Source: Burkholderiales bacterium (lineage in GTDB: Bacteria; Pseudomonadota; Gammaproteobacteria; Burkholderiales; Casimicrobiaceae). From it: DNA of 64,000 nucleotides. Below, piece by piece: positions 36,924 to 45,480 of this stretch; the stretch's first letter is position 1; every line of letters begins with the position of its first letter. A program made the translations under genes and the position numbers. The notes beneath the pieces are model-generated. The model saw nothing but the letters and a program-made list of their open reading frames with translations. It was not told where the DNA came from and ran no database searches. The stretch lies in assembly GCA_905339295.1 (NCBI GenBank), contig CAJPFI010000050.1, positions 1-64,000 on the forward strand. Direction: 5' to 3'.

Positions 36924-39900
36924 TCACTGGCCGATCAGCCGCCACGACATCCGGTGATCGCCGATGATGCTGGACTTCTTCAGGTCGACGTACATCGTCT
37001 TGCCGTCGGACCCGAGCGTGATCGCGAGCTTGAGCGTCGGGTCGTTCGGCGTGTCCGAGTGGATGTTGACGAACTCCATGCCGACCGCGCCCTCGGGCGC
37101 GTAGATCGACGAGACGACGGTGCCGCCGCCGTCGATCAGCTGGCTCGCCCCGAACGGGAAGGTGCGCACGTAGACGTTCGCGGCGAGCCCCGGCAGGCAT
37201 TCGTTCTCCGGCGGCAGCGACCCCGCGTAGCCCAGGAGGTTCAGCTCGGCGGCGATGGGAGAGATGATGCGCTCGCCCTTCGGCAGGTCGTGGTACCAGC
37301 CCTTGACCGACAGGGCCGAGAAGCCGTTGATCGTGTCGGTCAGCTTCGAGAAGTCGGCATCGGTCCTGGGCGCGTGCGGCAATCCGGCCGAGTTCATCCT
37401 GAGCGCGGTGCCGTCGCGGAACACGTACATCGTCTGGACCTGCTCGCCGTAGGTCACGAGGTCGTCCTCGTGCAGCAGGCGCCCGGTGCCGACCATCACG
37501 TAGCGGTCGACGCCGTTCGCGAAATCGACCTCGATCTGCGGCGCCATCGTCACCGCCTGCGTCGTGCCGTCGGTGCTGGTCAGCGTGGCGAACTTCTCGA
37601 CCTTCCAGGCGGACGTGTCGCTGCTCGAGACGTCGAAGCGCCAGACGTTGCCCAGCAGGTCGCCGCCGTAGATCTGCTCGAGGACCTGGTTCTTGAACGA
37701 GAGCACGAACCCGGAGACCTGCGCCAGCCCGGACGGATCGGACGACGAGCCGACCGAGGTCTCGAGCGTCCGCAGCAGCGTCCCGTCCGAGAGCTTGACG
37801 AAGTAGAGCTTGCCCTTGCCGGTGCTGTTGTGGCCGGACGTGAGGATCGCCACCCAGCCGTCCTTGTAGGTCTTCGCGATCAGCGGCTTGCCGTACGTGT
37901 AGCCCATCTCGGCGTCGCTGAACTCCCACATCACGTTCGCGGCGGCGTCCGCCTCGTCCGAGATGCTCGCGGGCGAGGTGACGTCGATCGCGTAGTAGCC
38001 CTTGCCGCCCTTGCCCATGCCGCCGATGAGCACCGTCTTCCAGGTGCCGCCGATGTCGACGTCGGCCGCGACGGGGGTCGAGTCGACGAACATCTGGTGC
38101 TTGAAGAACGGCTCCTTCTTCGCGAGCATGGCGAGGCCCTTGTCGGGCGTCGCGTCGTACACGAAGCTCGGCACGTACGCCCACAGCTCCTTGCCCGACG
38201 CTTCGTCGAACCCGTGCAGCATGCCGTCGTTGGCGCCGACGTAGACCATCTTCTTGCGCCCGGTCTGCGCCGTCTTGAACGCCTCGTAGCCCGGGTCGGT
38301 CGAGTCGGAGTACTGGCCCTTCGGGTCGCCCACGACCACCGGCGACGAATTGACGATGTCGCCCAGCACCTGCGAGCGGACGCGGAAGTTCTTGAGCGCG
38401 GAGCCCTCGTTGCTGCGGTCGCCGCGCAGGTACGCGATGATCTTCTTCTGCATGTCCGCGGTCGCGCCCAGCGTGGAACGCTGCCCCGCCTCCATGTCGT
38501 CGTAGCGGAACGGCACCGCCTTCTTCGCGGCCGGGCTCCACGTGATCACGTTGCGGTCGTCGTACCACGGCTCGTCGCCGGCCGACGCGGGCGTCACCTG
38601 CGCGGTCAGCACGTCGTGGTACTTGGTGCCGATCGAAACCTCGCCGCCGCCCTTCGGGTCGACCAGCACCTTCGTGAGCGTGCCGCCCCAGCCCGGCTCG
38701 ATCGTCACCCGGTAGATGAAGTTGTCCGCGGCCGTGAAGTTCACGTTCGAGAACGCGACGCCGGCGCGGGCGGCCTGCAGGTTCTTGATCTCGGACAGGA
38801 TCGACGCCATGCCGGTCTGCAGCTCGGCCGGATCGCGCGCATTGACGAACTGGCTGCGGCCGGTGACCGCGGCGTGCCACAGGTCGTCGACGCCGGTGAC
38901 GCCCGGACGGTTGACCGTCGGGGTCGGCGTCGTCCACGTGAGCGAGCCCGCGGCGATCTGGTCCTCGGTCTTCTTCGTGTTGAGCGACGACAGCACTCCC
39001 TCGGTACCGAGCGACAGCGCGGCGAAGTTGAGGTGCTGCCACTTGGCCGGATCGTTCTCGGTCGCCGGAACGTTGTTCTCGGCCACCGACGCGTCGAACG
39101 TCGGCGGGCGCAGGTCCTTCATCCAGTAGTGGAGCGTGTAGTCGGACAGCGAGTCCTCGACCGCGGTCGCGCCCTCCTTGATCTTGTTGGGCCACGCGGT
39201 GCCGGGAACCAGGTCGATGATCGACACCGGCATCGTGTCGTCCGACTTGGCCGGGATCACCGATCCGTCGGGGTTGCCGACCACCACGGCCGGCTTGGCC
39301 GGCTGGTTCGTGTACCCGTCGGTGAACATGATGTGGTAGTTCTTCTGGCACGACAGGTTGATCGGGTTGGTCGATCCCGAGAGGTCGGGGTGGGTCCCGG
39401 ACGAGGACTTGAACCACTCGCCGATGCGCGCGACGCCGTCGAGCAGCGGCGTGTCGTTGCCCATCGGCACCGTGACCCCGACGAGCTTGCCGTACCACTG
39501 CGAACGCTGGTTGCCCGCGCCGCCGGTGAAGTCGGCGAGCGTGAGGAACGTCGAGGCGGGAATGTTGGAGAGCGTGTGGAATCCGACGCGGAACTTGTCG
39601 GTCAGGTCGGAGAACGCGAGCGAGGTCACCGACTTCGCGGCGAGCATCCGCGTGCGGTAGTAGGCGAACCAGTTGGCGTAGTTGACGAGCTCGCTGGCCT
39701 CGGGCGTGGACGACGTGGCGTCGCGGGTGATCGTGTCGCCCGTCTCGAGCGTGTGCGTGATCGAGTCGGCCGGCGTGCCGTTGCGCACGATGATCTTGCC
39801 GTTCACGTAGTCGAGCTCGACCAGCTCGAACGCGGCATTGCCGTAGGCGTAGTTGTCGGCGGTCGCCGAGAGGTCGGTGCCGGCCTTGACGAAGCGAGGA

Positions 39901-41321
39901 TACTGGAAGACCGCCGTCTTTTCGGCCTGGCAGGTGCCCGTGCCGTAGCCGCGCCACTTGTCGTTCGTGTTGGTGGCGAGCCGCGTGTTGCACCACTGGA
40001 CGGCCGCCTTGTAGTAGTGCCGGTTGATCGACGCGGTGACCGTGCCGCACGATCCGGTCTGGCGGGTGTAGGCGCCGGACGGATAGGTCCAGCCCCCGGC
40101 CGTGCCGTCGGCATAGGTGAAGTTGTTGCGCCGGCAGACGTCGCCGACCGTGTTCGCGTCGTGCTCGTAGCGCAGGCCGAACGACGGGCTGGCCGCCCTG
40201 CTGATGACGGTGTTGCAGGCGGTGACCGGAGACGTCGAGGTTGCGCCGAGGACGCAGCGCTCGCCCTTCGGCTTGCAGACCGTGGGTCCCGCGCCGCAGG
40301 ACTTCACGCCGCAATCGTCCTGCGGCACCGTGGCGACAGGACATTGCATCGTGCAGACCGTGCACTCGGCCGGGTTCGTGCAGCCGGGCTCGCAGCCGAC
40401 CGGACGGGGCTCGAGCGGTACCGGGCAGACGTTGCCGCAGGCGACGCACCGGTCCGACGTGGTGGACGTCGTCTGGTTCATCTTGTTGGGATCGCAGAAC
40501 AGCACGCGCGTGGTGGTCGCGAAGAAATTCGCCGGCGCCGTGGTGCCGGTGTTGCGCGCGTACGGGTAGTTGTAGTCGCCGTTCACCGCCGGCGCGCCGT
40601 TGCCGCCCGCCGTGTAGGGGTAGCCGTTGATGCGGCAGTGGTCGCCGCCGATCGCGATGCCGTTCCGGTCGGCCGTGACGCCGCTCGGCGGCGTGAACGA
40701 ACCCGCGTAGTTCGTGTTGCACCAGACGCCGACGTTGACCTTGTTGCGCAGGTTGACGTACTTGGCCGGGAAGAGGAACGGGTCCGCCGGCACCTGCGAG
40801 TAGTTCGACGTGCTCGCGGCGTTCATGTCCGGGTAGGCCGTGCCGTCGTACTTGAGCGGCGCCGTGTAGGTCACCGACGGGTTGTAGAACATCGCGTTGA
40901 ACGAGGACGTCATCACCGCCGGCTTGCCGTCGCTGCCGCTGCCGTAGTTGGTGGGCCACGGGTTGGTCGCGAGCGACCCGGTAGGCATCCCCCACTCGGC
41001 GTGGATGTACTGCGGCATCGTCGCGCTGCCGGTGTTCCCGCATCCGGTCTGGCCGGTGCTCGAGCGGCAGTAGGTGGTGGCGGCGTTGGTGAGCGAATTG
41101 ACGACGACGTAGTCGGGCAGGAAGTCGAGGTTCATCGAGGTCGAGTCGTCCATCGTGAACACGATGTTCGGCTTCGCCTTGATGCTCACGTTGATCGGGC
41201 CGTCGGCGAGCGGGGTCGTCGCCGCGTACGCCACCGGCGTCAACGGGCCGAAGGCGATCAGGAAGGCCATCAGGGCCGCCAGCGCTCGGCGTGCGGGACG
41301 GGGTCGGGGGGCGGTCGTCAT
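36924..41321 (-). CDS. pilY1: Type IV pilus tip adhesin/assembly factor PilY1, with Cys-rich insert
   Basis: The 1465-aa PilY1 sits at the pilus tip with the minor pilins and supports assembly, adhesion and surface sensing. A signal peptide (cleavage near AYA-ATT, residue 33) is followed by a vWA-like N-terminal half with MIDAS residues DDSTS at 58-62. The C-terminal beta-propeller holds VYVGANDGMLHGFDEASGKE, LAQVSGFVLSF and YGGDLLGNVWRFDVS. An insert at residues 292-356 carries 12 cysteines in 65 residues; the insert is not a feature I know from this family. AGGAG precedes ATG 41321. It is last in the minor-pilin operon. Confidence 0.92.
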   Translation of the reverse strand: MTTAPRPRPARRALAALMAFLIAFGPLTPVAYAATTPLADGPINVSIKAKPNIVFTMDDSTSMNLDFLPDYVVVNSLTNAATTYCRSSTGQTGCGNTGSATMPQYIHAEWGMPTGSLATNPWPTNYGSGSDGKPAVMTSSFNAMFYNPSVTYTAPLKYDGTAYPDMNAASTSNYSQVPADPFLFPAKYVNLRNKVNVGVWCNTNYAGSFTPPSGVTADRNGIAIGGDHCRINGYPYTAGGNGAPAVNGDYNYPYARNTGTTAPANFFATTTRVLFCDPNKMNQTTSTTSDRCVACGNVCPVPLEPRPVGCEPGCTNPAECTVCTMQCPVATVPQDDCGVKSCGAGPTVCKPKGERCVLGATSTSPVTACNTVISRAASPSFGLRYEHDANTVGDVCRRNNFTYADGTAGGWTYPSGAYTRQTGSCGTVTASINRHYYKAAVQWCNTRLATNTNDKWRGYGTGTCQAEKTAVFQYPRFVKAGTDLSATADNYAYGNAAFELVELDYVNGKIIVRNGTPADSITHTLETGDTITRDATSSTPEASELVNYANWFAYYRTRMLAAKSVTSLAFSDLTDKFRVGFHTLSNIPASTFLTLADFTGGAGNQRSQWYGKLVGVTVPMGNDTPLLDGVARIGEWFKSSSGTHPDLSGSTNPINLSCQKNYHIMFTDGYTNQPAKPAVVVGNPDGSVIPAKSDDTMPVSIIDLVPGTAWPNKIKEGATAVEDSLSDYTLHYWMKDLRPPTFDASVAENNVPATENDPAKWQHLNFAALSLGTEGVLSSLNTKKTEDQIAAGSLTWTTPTPTVNRPGVTGVDDLWHAAVTGRSQFVNARDPAELQTGMASILSEIKNLQAARAGVAFSNVNFTAADNFIYRVTIEPGWGGTLTKVLVDPKGGGEVSIGTKYHDVLTAQVTPASAGDEPWYDDRNVITWSPAAKKAVPFRYDDMEAGQRSTLGATADMQKKIIAYLRGDRSNEGSALKNFRVRSQVLGDIVNSSPVVVGDPKGQYSDSTDPGYEAFKTAQTGRKKMVYVGANDGMLHGFDEASGKELWAYVPSFVYDATPDKGLAMLAKKEPFFKHQMFVDSTPVAADVDIGGTWKTVLIGGMGKGGKGYYAIDVTSPASISDEADAAANVMWEFSDAEMGYTYGKPLIAKTYKDGWVAILTSGHNSTGKGKLYFVKLSDGTLLRTLETSVGSSSDPSGLAQVSGFVLSFKNQVLEQIYGGDLLGNVWRFDVSSSDTSAWKVEKFATLTSTDGTTQAVTMAPQIEVDFANGVDRYVMVGTGRLLHEDDLVTYGEQVQTMYVFRDGTALRMNSAGLPHAPRTDADFSKLTDTINGFSALSVKGWYHDLPKGERIISPIAAELNLLGYAGSLPPENECLPGLAANVYVRTFPFGASQLIDGGGTVVSSIYAPEGAVGMEFVNIHSDTPNDPTLKLAITLGSDGKTMYVDLKKSSIIGDHRMSWRLIGQ

Positions 41322-41351
41322 CGTGATGCTCCTGGCGTCGTCGGCCGCGCG

Positions 41352-41966
41352 CTAGCGCAGCATGGCCTGCGCGAATGTGGTCGTGTTGTTCGGACCGTCG
41401 ACGCGGACGGTGAGGCGGTAGAACGGCACGCGGATCAGCTCGGGCTTGGTGAGCTCCATCGCGGTGGTCGCCTCCGATTTCTTCGGCGGGGACATGTCGC
41501 AGTTCGCGGCCGTGGCCGGGCCCGCGTCGAGGCACATGCGCTCGATCACGTAGCGGATCGTGTTGCCCGCCGCGTCGTTCTCGGCGACGAACGTCGACGG
41601 ATAGTTGTCGGGCTTGAGTCCCTGCAGGTCGTAGGGCACGCCGGCCTCGTCCTCGACCTTGCCCGAGTTCTTGATCTCGAAGCGGTACGGGTAGTAGTTC
41701 TGGTCGAGCTTCACCTGGTCGAGGTCCGGGATCAGGTTCTTCTCGAACATCGCGGCGACCGCGTTCTCGACCGCCCAGGTCGACGGCGGGATCGACGCCT
41801 GGCGGAATCCCAGGTTCGCGGTCACCGACAGGCCGGTGTCGACCGAGCGCACCAGCGCGATGCCGGCGATCGACAGCGCGACCATCACGATCAGCGCGAT
41901 GAACAGCACGACGCCGGACTGCGCACGGCGGGAGCGGGCCTTCCCGGAATGGCGGCTCATGGTCAT
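41352..41966 (-). CDS. pilX: Type IV pilus minor pilin PilX
   Basis: The 204-aa protein has a short basic leader ending RRAQSG at residue 18 and a hydrophobic N-terminal helix VVLFIALIVMVALSIAG. Like other PilX proteins it lacks Glu at mature position 5. The ATG at 41966 overlaps the pilW stop (ATGA), so ATG 41966 is preferred over 41960. The C-terminal half contains the PilX-type CxxDxG region (ERMCLDAGP). It forms part of the tip complex with PilV, PilW and PilY1. Confidence 0.87.
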   Translation of the reverse strand: MTMSRHSGKARSRRAQSGVVLFIALIVMVALSIAGIALVRSVDTGLSVTANLGFRQASIPPSTWAVENAVAAMFEKNLIPDLDQVKLDQNYYPYRFEIKNSGKVEDEAGVPYDLQGLKPDNYPSTFVAENDAAGNTIRYVIERMCLDAGPATAANCDMSPPKKSEATTAMELTKPELIRVPFYRLTVRVDGPNNTTTFAQAMLR

Positions 41967-43021
41967 CGGTTCCACATCGGGTTGCGCAGGGGCACGATCG
42001 TCTCGTAGACGCGGTAGCGGTAGTTCGCGGGCAGCGTGCCCTCCAGCGGATCGGGACAGACGTAGATCGTCGCTTCCTCGGGCGTGCACTCGAACAGCGT
42101 CCAGTCGAAGGCCGGGGCGTCGCGGGCGAACTCGTCGCTGCGCACGATCAGGCCCATCCGCACCGCCTTGATCCGGCGCAACTCCGCGCCGGTGAACACC
42201 CGCACCTTGTCCGGCGCGTAGTCGCCCGTGGCCGCGGTCCACTCGTCGACCGTGCCGTTGCCGTCGGTGTCGATGCCGTATTGCAGCTTGAGGTTCGCGA
42301 TCGACGACGCGAGCGGCTGCGCCGTCGCGCCGGCGGTCACGAGGTCGGTGCTGCGCAGCACGCCGCTGACGACGTCGAAGCGCACGCGCTGCGTGCTCGT
42401 CGCCGGCCCGATGTTGATGAGGCGCATCGTGGGCAGGTACTCGTGGGTCGACCCGGCCTGCGTCAGCACCACGTTGCCGTTGGCGTCGGGGGCGGTCACG
42501 GCGGTGATCTCGCGGCGCTCGCACTCGCCGCTGCCGGACATCACCACGACCATGTCGCCCTTCTTGAAGCCGGTCGGGCTCTGCACCGTGTAGCTCGTGC
42601 CGCCCGCATCGGTCTTCGCCATGAACACCGACGGCGTCACGACCGACCTCGAGGTGCCGTAGTTGACGACGATCGAGTCGGGCGTGTCGTCGTTCGCGCC
42701 CGGCGTCACGATGACCGCGAACGGCCGGAGCGTCGTCGCGACGTTGCCGGTGTCGGTGCAGGTCGCGAGGTCGTCCTGGTTCAGCATGATGCCGGCGCCG
42801 GCGTTGCCGAGCTCGGTGCCGAGCAGGTACATCGCGATCATCCCGGTCCGCTGCGCGTCGCCCGCCGAGATCGTCTGGCGCTTGACGCCCTCCGCGACCG
42901 CGAACGTCTGGTAGATGACGAGCACCGCGATCAGGCCGATCACCACGCCCACCATCAGCTCGATGAGCGAGATGCCGCGCTGGCGCGACGCGCGGACCGG
43001 AGGGAGGGGGCGCATGCGCAT
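41963..43021 (-). CDS. pilW: Type IV pilus minor pilin PilW
   Basis: The 352-aa minor pilin has a class-III prepilin leader RQRG (G16) followed by ISLIELMVGVVIGLIAVLVIY, with Glu at mature position 5. The long globular part contains the DTDGNGTVDEW loop, which looks like a calcium-binding site. Two bases separate it from pilV and it overlaps pilX by four. PilW helps prime pilus assembly at the tip. Confidence 0.88.
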   Translation of the reverse strand: MRMRPLPPVRASRQRGISLIELMVGVVIGLIAVLVIYQTFAVAEGVKRQTISAGDAQRTGMIAMYLLGTELGNAGAGIMLNQDDLATCTDTGNVATTLRPFAVIVTPGANDDTPDSIVVNYGTSRSVVTPSVFMAKTDAGGTSYTVQSPTGFKKGDMVVVMSGSGECERREITAVTAPDANGNVVLTQAGSTHEYLPTMRLINIGPATSTQRVRFDVVSGVLRSTDLVTAGATAQPLASSIANLKLQYGIDTDGNGTVDEWTAATGDYAPDKVRVFTGAELRRIKAVRMGLIVRSDEFARDAPAFDWTLFECTPEEATIYVCPDPLEGTLPANYRYRVYETIVPLRNPMWNR

Positions 43022-43023
43022 GG

Positions 43024-43494
43024 TCAGTTGTTGAGGCCGACCATCACCGCGCCGACGTACTGGTGCGGGGTCGCCTCGCCCGGGAGCTGCCAGCGGATGG
43101 TCACGGTGACGAGGTTGCTCGTCGACGACGGACCGGCGACGACGGTGACGGTCGGCGCGAGCGCGTCGACGCCCTTCACGCCGGGCAGCCGCTCGGCCGC
43201 CTCGACCAGCGCGGTGTAGCCGCTGCCGCCGGTGCCCGCGTCGCCCTCGTACATCGCCTCGATGTCGGGCCGGTTCATCGTCCACATGCGTCCCATCGCC
43301 GCGTTCGCGATCTGGATCGCCTCGCCGCGGTACTGCAGGTCGTTGGTGTTGCGGATCGCGACGGCCTGCAGGCCGACGAGGCCCAGGATGCCGAACGCGA
43401 AGATGAGTACGCCGACGAGCGCCTCGAGCAGGAACGCGCCGGACTGGCCGCGGCGCGTCGCGCGGCGGGATCGGACGGGGGAGGACGGTCGCAT
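43024..43494 (-). CDS. pilV: Type IV pilus modification/minor pilin PilV
   Basis: The 156-aa minor pilin has leader RRGQSG then AFLLEALVGVLIFAFGILGLVGLQ. Glu5 is kept, but the residue after the cleavage glycine is Ala rather than the usual Phe. The block GLQAVAIRNTNDLQYRGEAIQIANAAM is typical of PilV. It lies 8 bp after the GspH/FimT gene and 2 bp before pilW. Confidence 0.88.
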   Translation of the reverse strand: MRPSSPVRSRRATRRGQSGAFLLEALVGVLIFAFGILGLVGLQAVAIRNTNDLQYRGEAIQIANAAMGRMWTMNRPDIEAMYEGDAGTGGSGYTALVEAAERLPGVKGVDALAPTVTVVAGPSSTSNLVTVTIRWQLPGEATPHQYVGAVMVGLNN

Positions 43495-43502
43495 GTCGGG
43501 GG

Positions 43503-44051
43503 TCAGGCCGGGCAGCCGCGCGGGTCGGTCGCGTCGAGCTTGGGATCGCAGGAGCGGATGCCGACGCCGGTCGCGGCGGCGGTGTCGATGACGACGCGAA
43601 GCTTGCGCACGCCGGTGAAGCCGGAGGTCGAGTCGACGTCGATCGTGATGCGCTCGTCCAGCGCGGCCGCGTCCTTGTCGAGCACGCGCCCGAGCCCGTC
43701 GAACATGACCGTCGTGGTGCCGACCGGCGTGACCGTCAGCTCGACCTTCGGCGAGCCTTCGCGGAAGATCGCCTGGCGCAGCACGCTGTCGTCGGCGACG
43801 AGCTCGACCGTCCAGCCCTCCGCCGGGTCGATCACGAGCCTGACCTGCTGGTTGCGCTTGATCGCCTCGCCCTGCGCGATGCGCAGGCCGTCGAGCACGA
43901 GCTCGGTCGCGGTGCGCACCTGCTGGCTCGCGATCCAGGTCGAGTACATCGGCAGCGCCATCAGCGCGAGAATCGTGAAGATCGCGATCGCGACCATCAT
44001 CTCGATCAGGCTCATGCCGGTCTGGCGCGCCCGGGCGACGGCCGTGGCCAT
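43503..44051 (-). CDS. GspH/FimT-family pseudopilin (FimU/FimT-like)
   Basis: The 182-aa pseudopilin has leader ARQTG (G12) and helix MSLIEMMVAIAIFTILALMALP, Glu at mature position 5, and a GspH domain (LVLDGLRIAQGEAIKRNQQVRLVI). The mature chain ends in a region with two cysteines (RSCDPKLDATDPRGCPA), which may be disulfide-linked. It is the second of two FimT-like genes here; by position next to pilV it is probably the FimU equivalent. Confidence 0.85.
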   Translation of the reverse strand: MATAVARARQTGMSLIEMMVAIAIFTILALMALPMYSTWIASQQVRTATELVLDGLRIAQGEAIKRNQQVRLVIDPAEGWTVELVADDSVLRQAIFREGSPKVELTVTPVGTTTVMFDGLGRVLDKDAAALDERITIDVDSTSGFTGVRKLRVVIDTAAATGVGIRSCDPKLDATDPRGCPA

Positions 44052-44053
44052 GG

Positions 44054-44512
44054 TCAGCAGCTCCCGTCCTTGCGCGTGACCCAGCAATCGGTCTTCGTCG
44101 TCCAGCCGGAGGGCAGCGCGTTGGTCTTCTTCGCGCCCGACGCGACGATCTGGTATTCGAAGCCGGTCATCCCCGCCGACCCCTTGCCCGTCGCCACCAC
44201 CGTGTAGTTGGTCGCGGACGCGTCCTTGCAGGCGATCGTGAATCCCGCGTCGCCCGTGTCGGTCGGGTTGGCGACGCCGCAGGCGCCTCCGTTGGCGTAG
44301 GTCCGGTTGTCCATGAAGTACTGCTCCATCCGGACCCGGAAGTCGGACAGCTTCGAGGTCGCGTCGATGATGCGGCCGCGCAGCACGTAGTCCCGGTACA
44401 TCGGGATCGCGACTGCCGCCAGGATCGCCGCGATCGCGACGGTGATCATGAGCTCGATCAGCGTGAAGCCGCGCGCGCGGTGGGCGCGTCGGGCAGTGCA
44501 GGCGTGGGCCAT
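44054..44512 (-). CDS. pilE: Type IV pilin PilE
   Basis: The 152-aa type IVa pilin has leader ending RARG (G15) and the classical helix FTLIELMITVAIAAILAAVAIP with Glu at +5. The C-terminal pair of cysteines (DCWVTRKDGSC) forms the D-loop disulfide. ATG 44512 is chosen because GAGG lies nine bases upstream; the ATG at 44521 has GAGG directly abutting it. It lies within the minor-pilin cluster, so it could be a minor pilin rather than the main subunit. It has its own promoter. Confidence 0.88.
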   Translation of the reverse strand: MAHACTARRAHRARGFTLIELMITVAIAAILAAVAIPMYRDYVLRGRIIDATSKLSDFRVRMEQYFMDNRTYANGGACGVANPTDTGDAGFTIACKDASATNYTVVATGKGSAGMTGFEYQIVASGAKKTNALPSGWTTKTDCWVTRKDGSC

Positions 44513-44538
44513 GGCGGTCATCCTCGTGGTTGCCACGA

Positions 44539-44567
44539 ATCCTAGGGGTCGCGGCCGGCCGCGGCAA
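44539..44567 (-). promoter_or_regulatory. Sigma70 promoter of pilE
   Basis: On the minus strand TTGCCG (44567-44562) and TAGGAT (44544-44539) are 17 bp apart. The predicted start near 44532 gives a leader of about 20 nt. Confidence 0.5.
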
Positions 44568-44678
44568 ACGGCCCCGACCAATGGCTCGCCCCGGGGAACG
44601 GACGGCGCCCGCGCATCGCGAAGCGGGTGGAGTCGGCCTGGCGTCCGCTCGAGGCGGACGGGAGCGCGGGCGGCCGGG

Positions 44679-45248
44679 TCAGGGACACCGGTCGCGGGTC
44701 CGGACCGTCCGGACCCGCCCGGTCGCCGCCAGCACGACCTCGAGCGCGTCCTGGCCCGGCCGGCAAACCCGGAACGTTCCCATCTGCAGCGCACCGGACA
44801 GGCGGCGGGGCTCCCCGAGCGGCGTGAACGAGACATAGTCCTCGACCGGGCGGTTGCCTCCGACCGTGATCGAGGCGACCGCCGGCGGGTCCCAGGCGAT
44901 GGGCGGCTCGCCGTCGAGGGGTCTGCCCTCGGAGCCGGGATCCGCGTGCACGATCCAGCCGCGGGTCCATTCGCCGTCGTCGGCGCAGGTCGAGGCGTCG
45001 GTGCTCTTGCAGAGGTTCACGCGATGCCCGCGCTTGATCGCCTCGGTGCGTGCCCGCTCGAGGGCGGTCGCGAGCGTCTGCGCCCGGTTGGCGAGCTCCT
45101 GGCGCGCGAGCCAGTGGTGCCAGGTCGGCAGCGCCAGCGCGGTCACGACCGCCAGGAGCGCCAGGGTCACGGCGACCTCGATCAGCGTCAACCCGGCCTC
45201 GCGCGCTTCGTCGCGCCGGACCGGTCCCGGGTTCGGTCCGGTTGCCAT
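44679..45248 (-). CDS. fimT: GspH/FimT-family pseudopilin (FimT)
   Basis: The 189-aa pseudopilin has leader EAREAG (G19) and helix [22 protein letters not shown]. Glu5 is kept and Leu replaces Phe at +1. The GspH domain follows ([22 protein letters not shown]), with cysteines in [10 protein letters not shown] and a terminal C. ATG 45248 gives a leader of ordinary length; the longer frame starts at 45284. A 166-bp gap with the pilE promoter follows, so it may be transcribed separately from the rest. Confidence 0.82.
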   Translation of the reverse strand: MATGPNPGPVRRDEAREAGLTLIEVAVTLALLAVVTALALPTWHHWLARQELANRAQTLATALERARTEAIKRGHRVNLCKSTDASTCADDGEWTRGWIVHADPGSEGRPLDGEPPIAWDPPAVASITVGGNRPVEDYVSFTPLGEPRRLSGALQMGTFRVCRPGQDALEVVLAATGRVRTVRTRDRCP

Positions 45249-45348
45249 CCGCCGATGCTCGCGGCCGGCCCGTCCGCCCGCCATCGCCCGGACGGCCGAG
45301 CTCCGACGGCCGAAGGCGCGGGACCGCGGCCGGCGCGCACGCTTGCCC

Positions 45349-45376
45349 TTGACGGCAATTGATTTAGTTCTAAACT
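45349..45376 (+). promoter_or_regulatory. Promoter with MarR-like operator for the aryl-CoA catabolic cluster
   Basis: TTGACG (45349-45354) and TAAACT (45371-45376) are 16 bp apart. The palindrome TTTAG-TT-CTAAA (45363-45374) overlaps the spacer and the -10 box. It lies in an AT-rich island within very GC-rich DNA. A repressor bound there would block polymerase; the MarR protein encoded at 48692 is the obvious candidate. Confidence 0.55.
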
Positions 45377-45480
45377 ATCTACCCGGGGGCGTTCGTGGCC
45401 CCGTCGTTCGGGAATCCGCGACGACGCCCCGCTTCGAACCCGACGGTGTGCGCGGTCCGCGCACCCCCATGGAGGACGTG

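Noticed and set aside
36913-41535. Long alternative open frame over pilY1 on the same strand
   Set aside because: It is a shifted, low-complexity frame. The pilY1 frame has a signal peptide, vWA and propeller motifs and a ribosome site.
36750-42008. 1752-codon open frame antisense to pilY1 and pilX
   Set aside because: Composition is almost only Arg/Val/Asp/Gly/His, typical of the antisense frame of GC-rich coding DNA.
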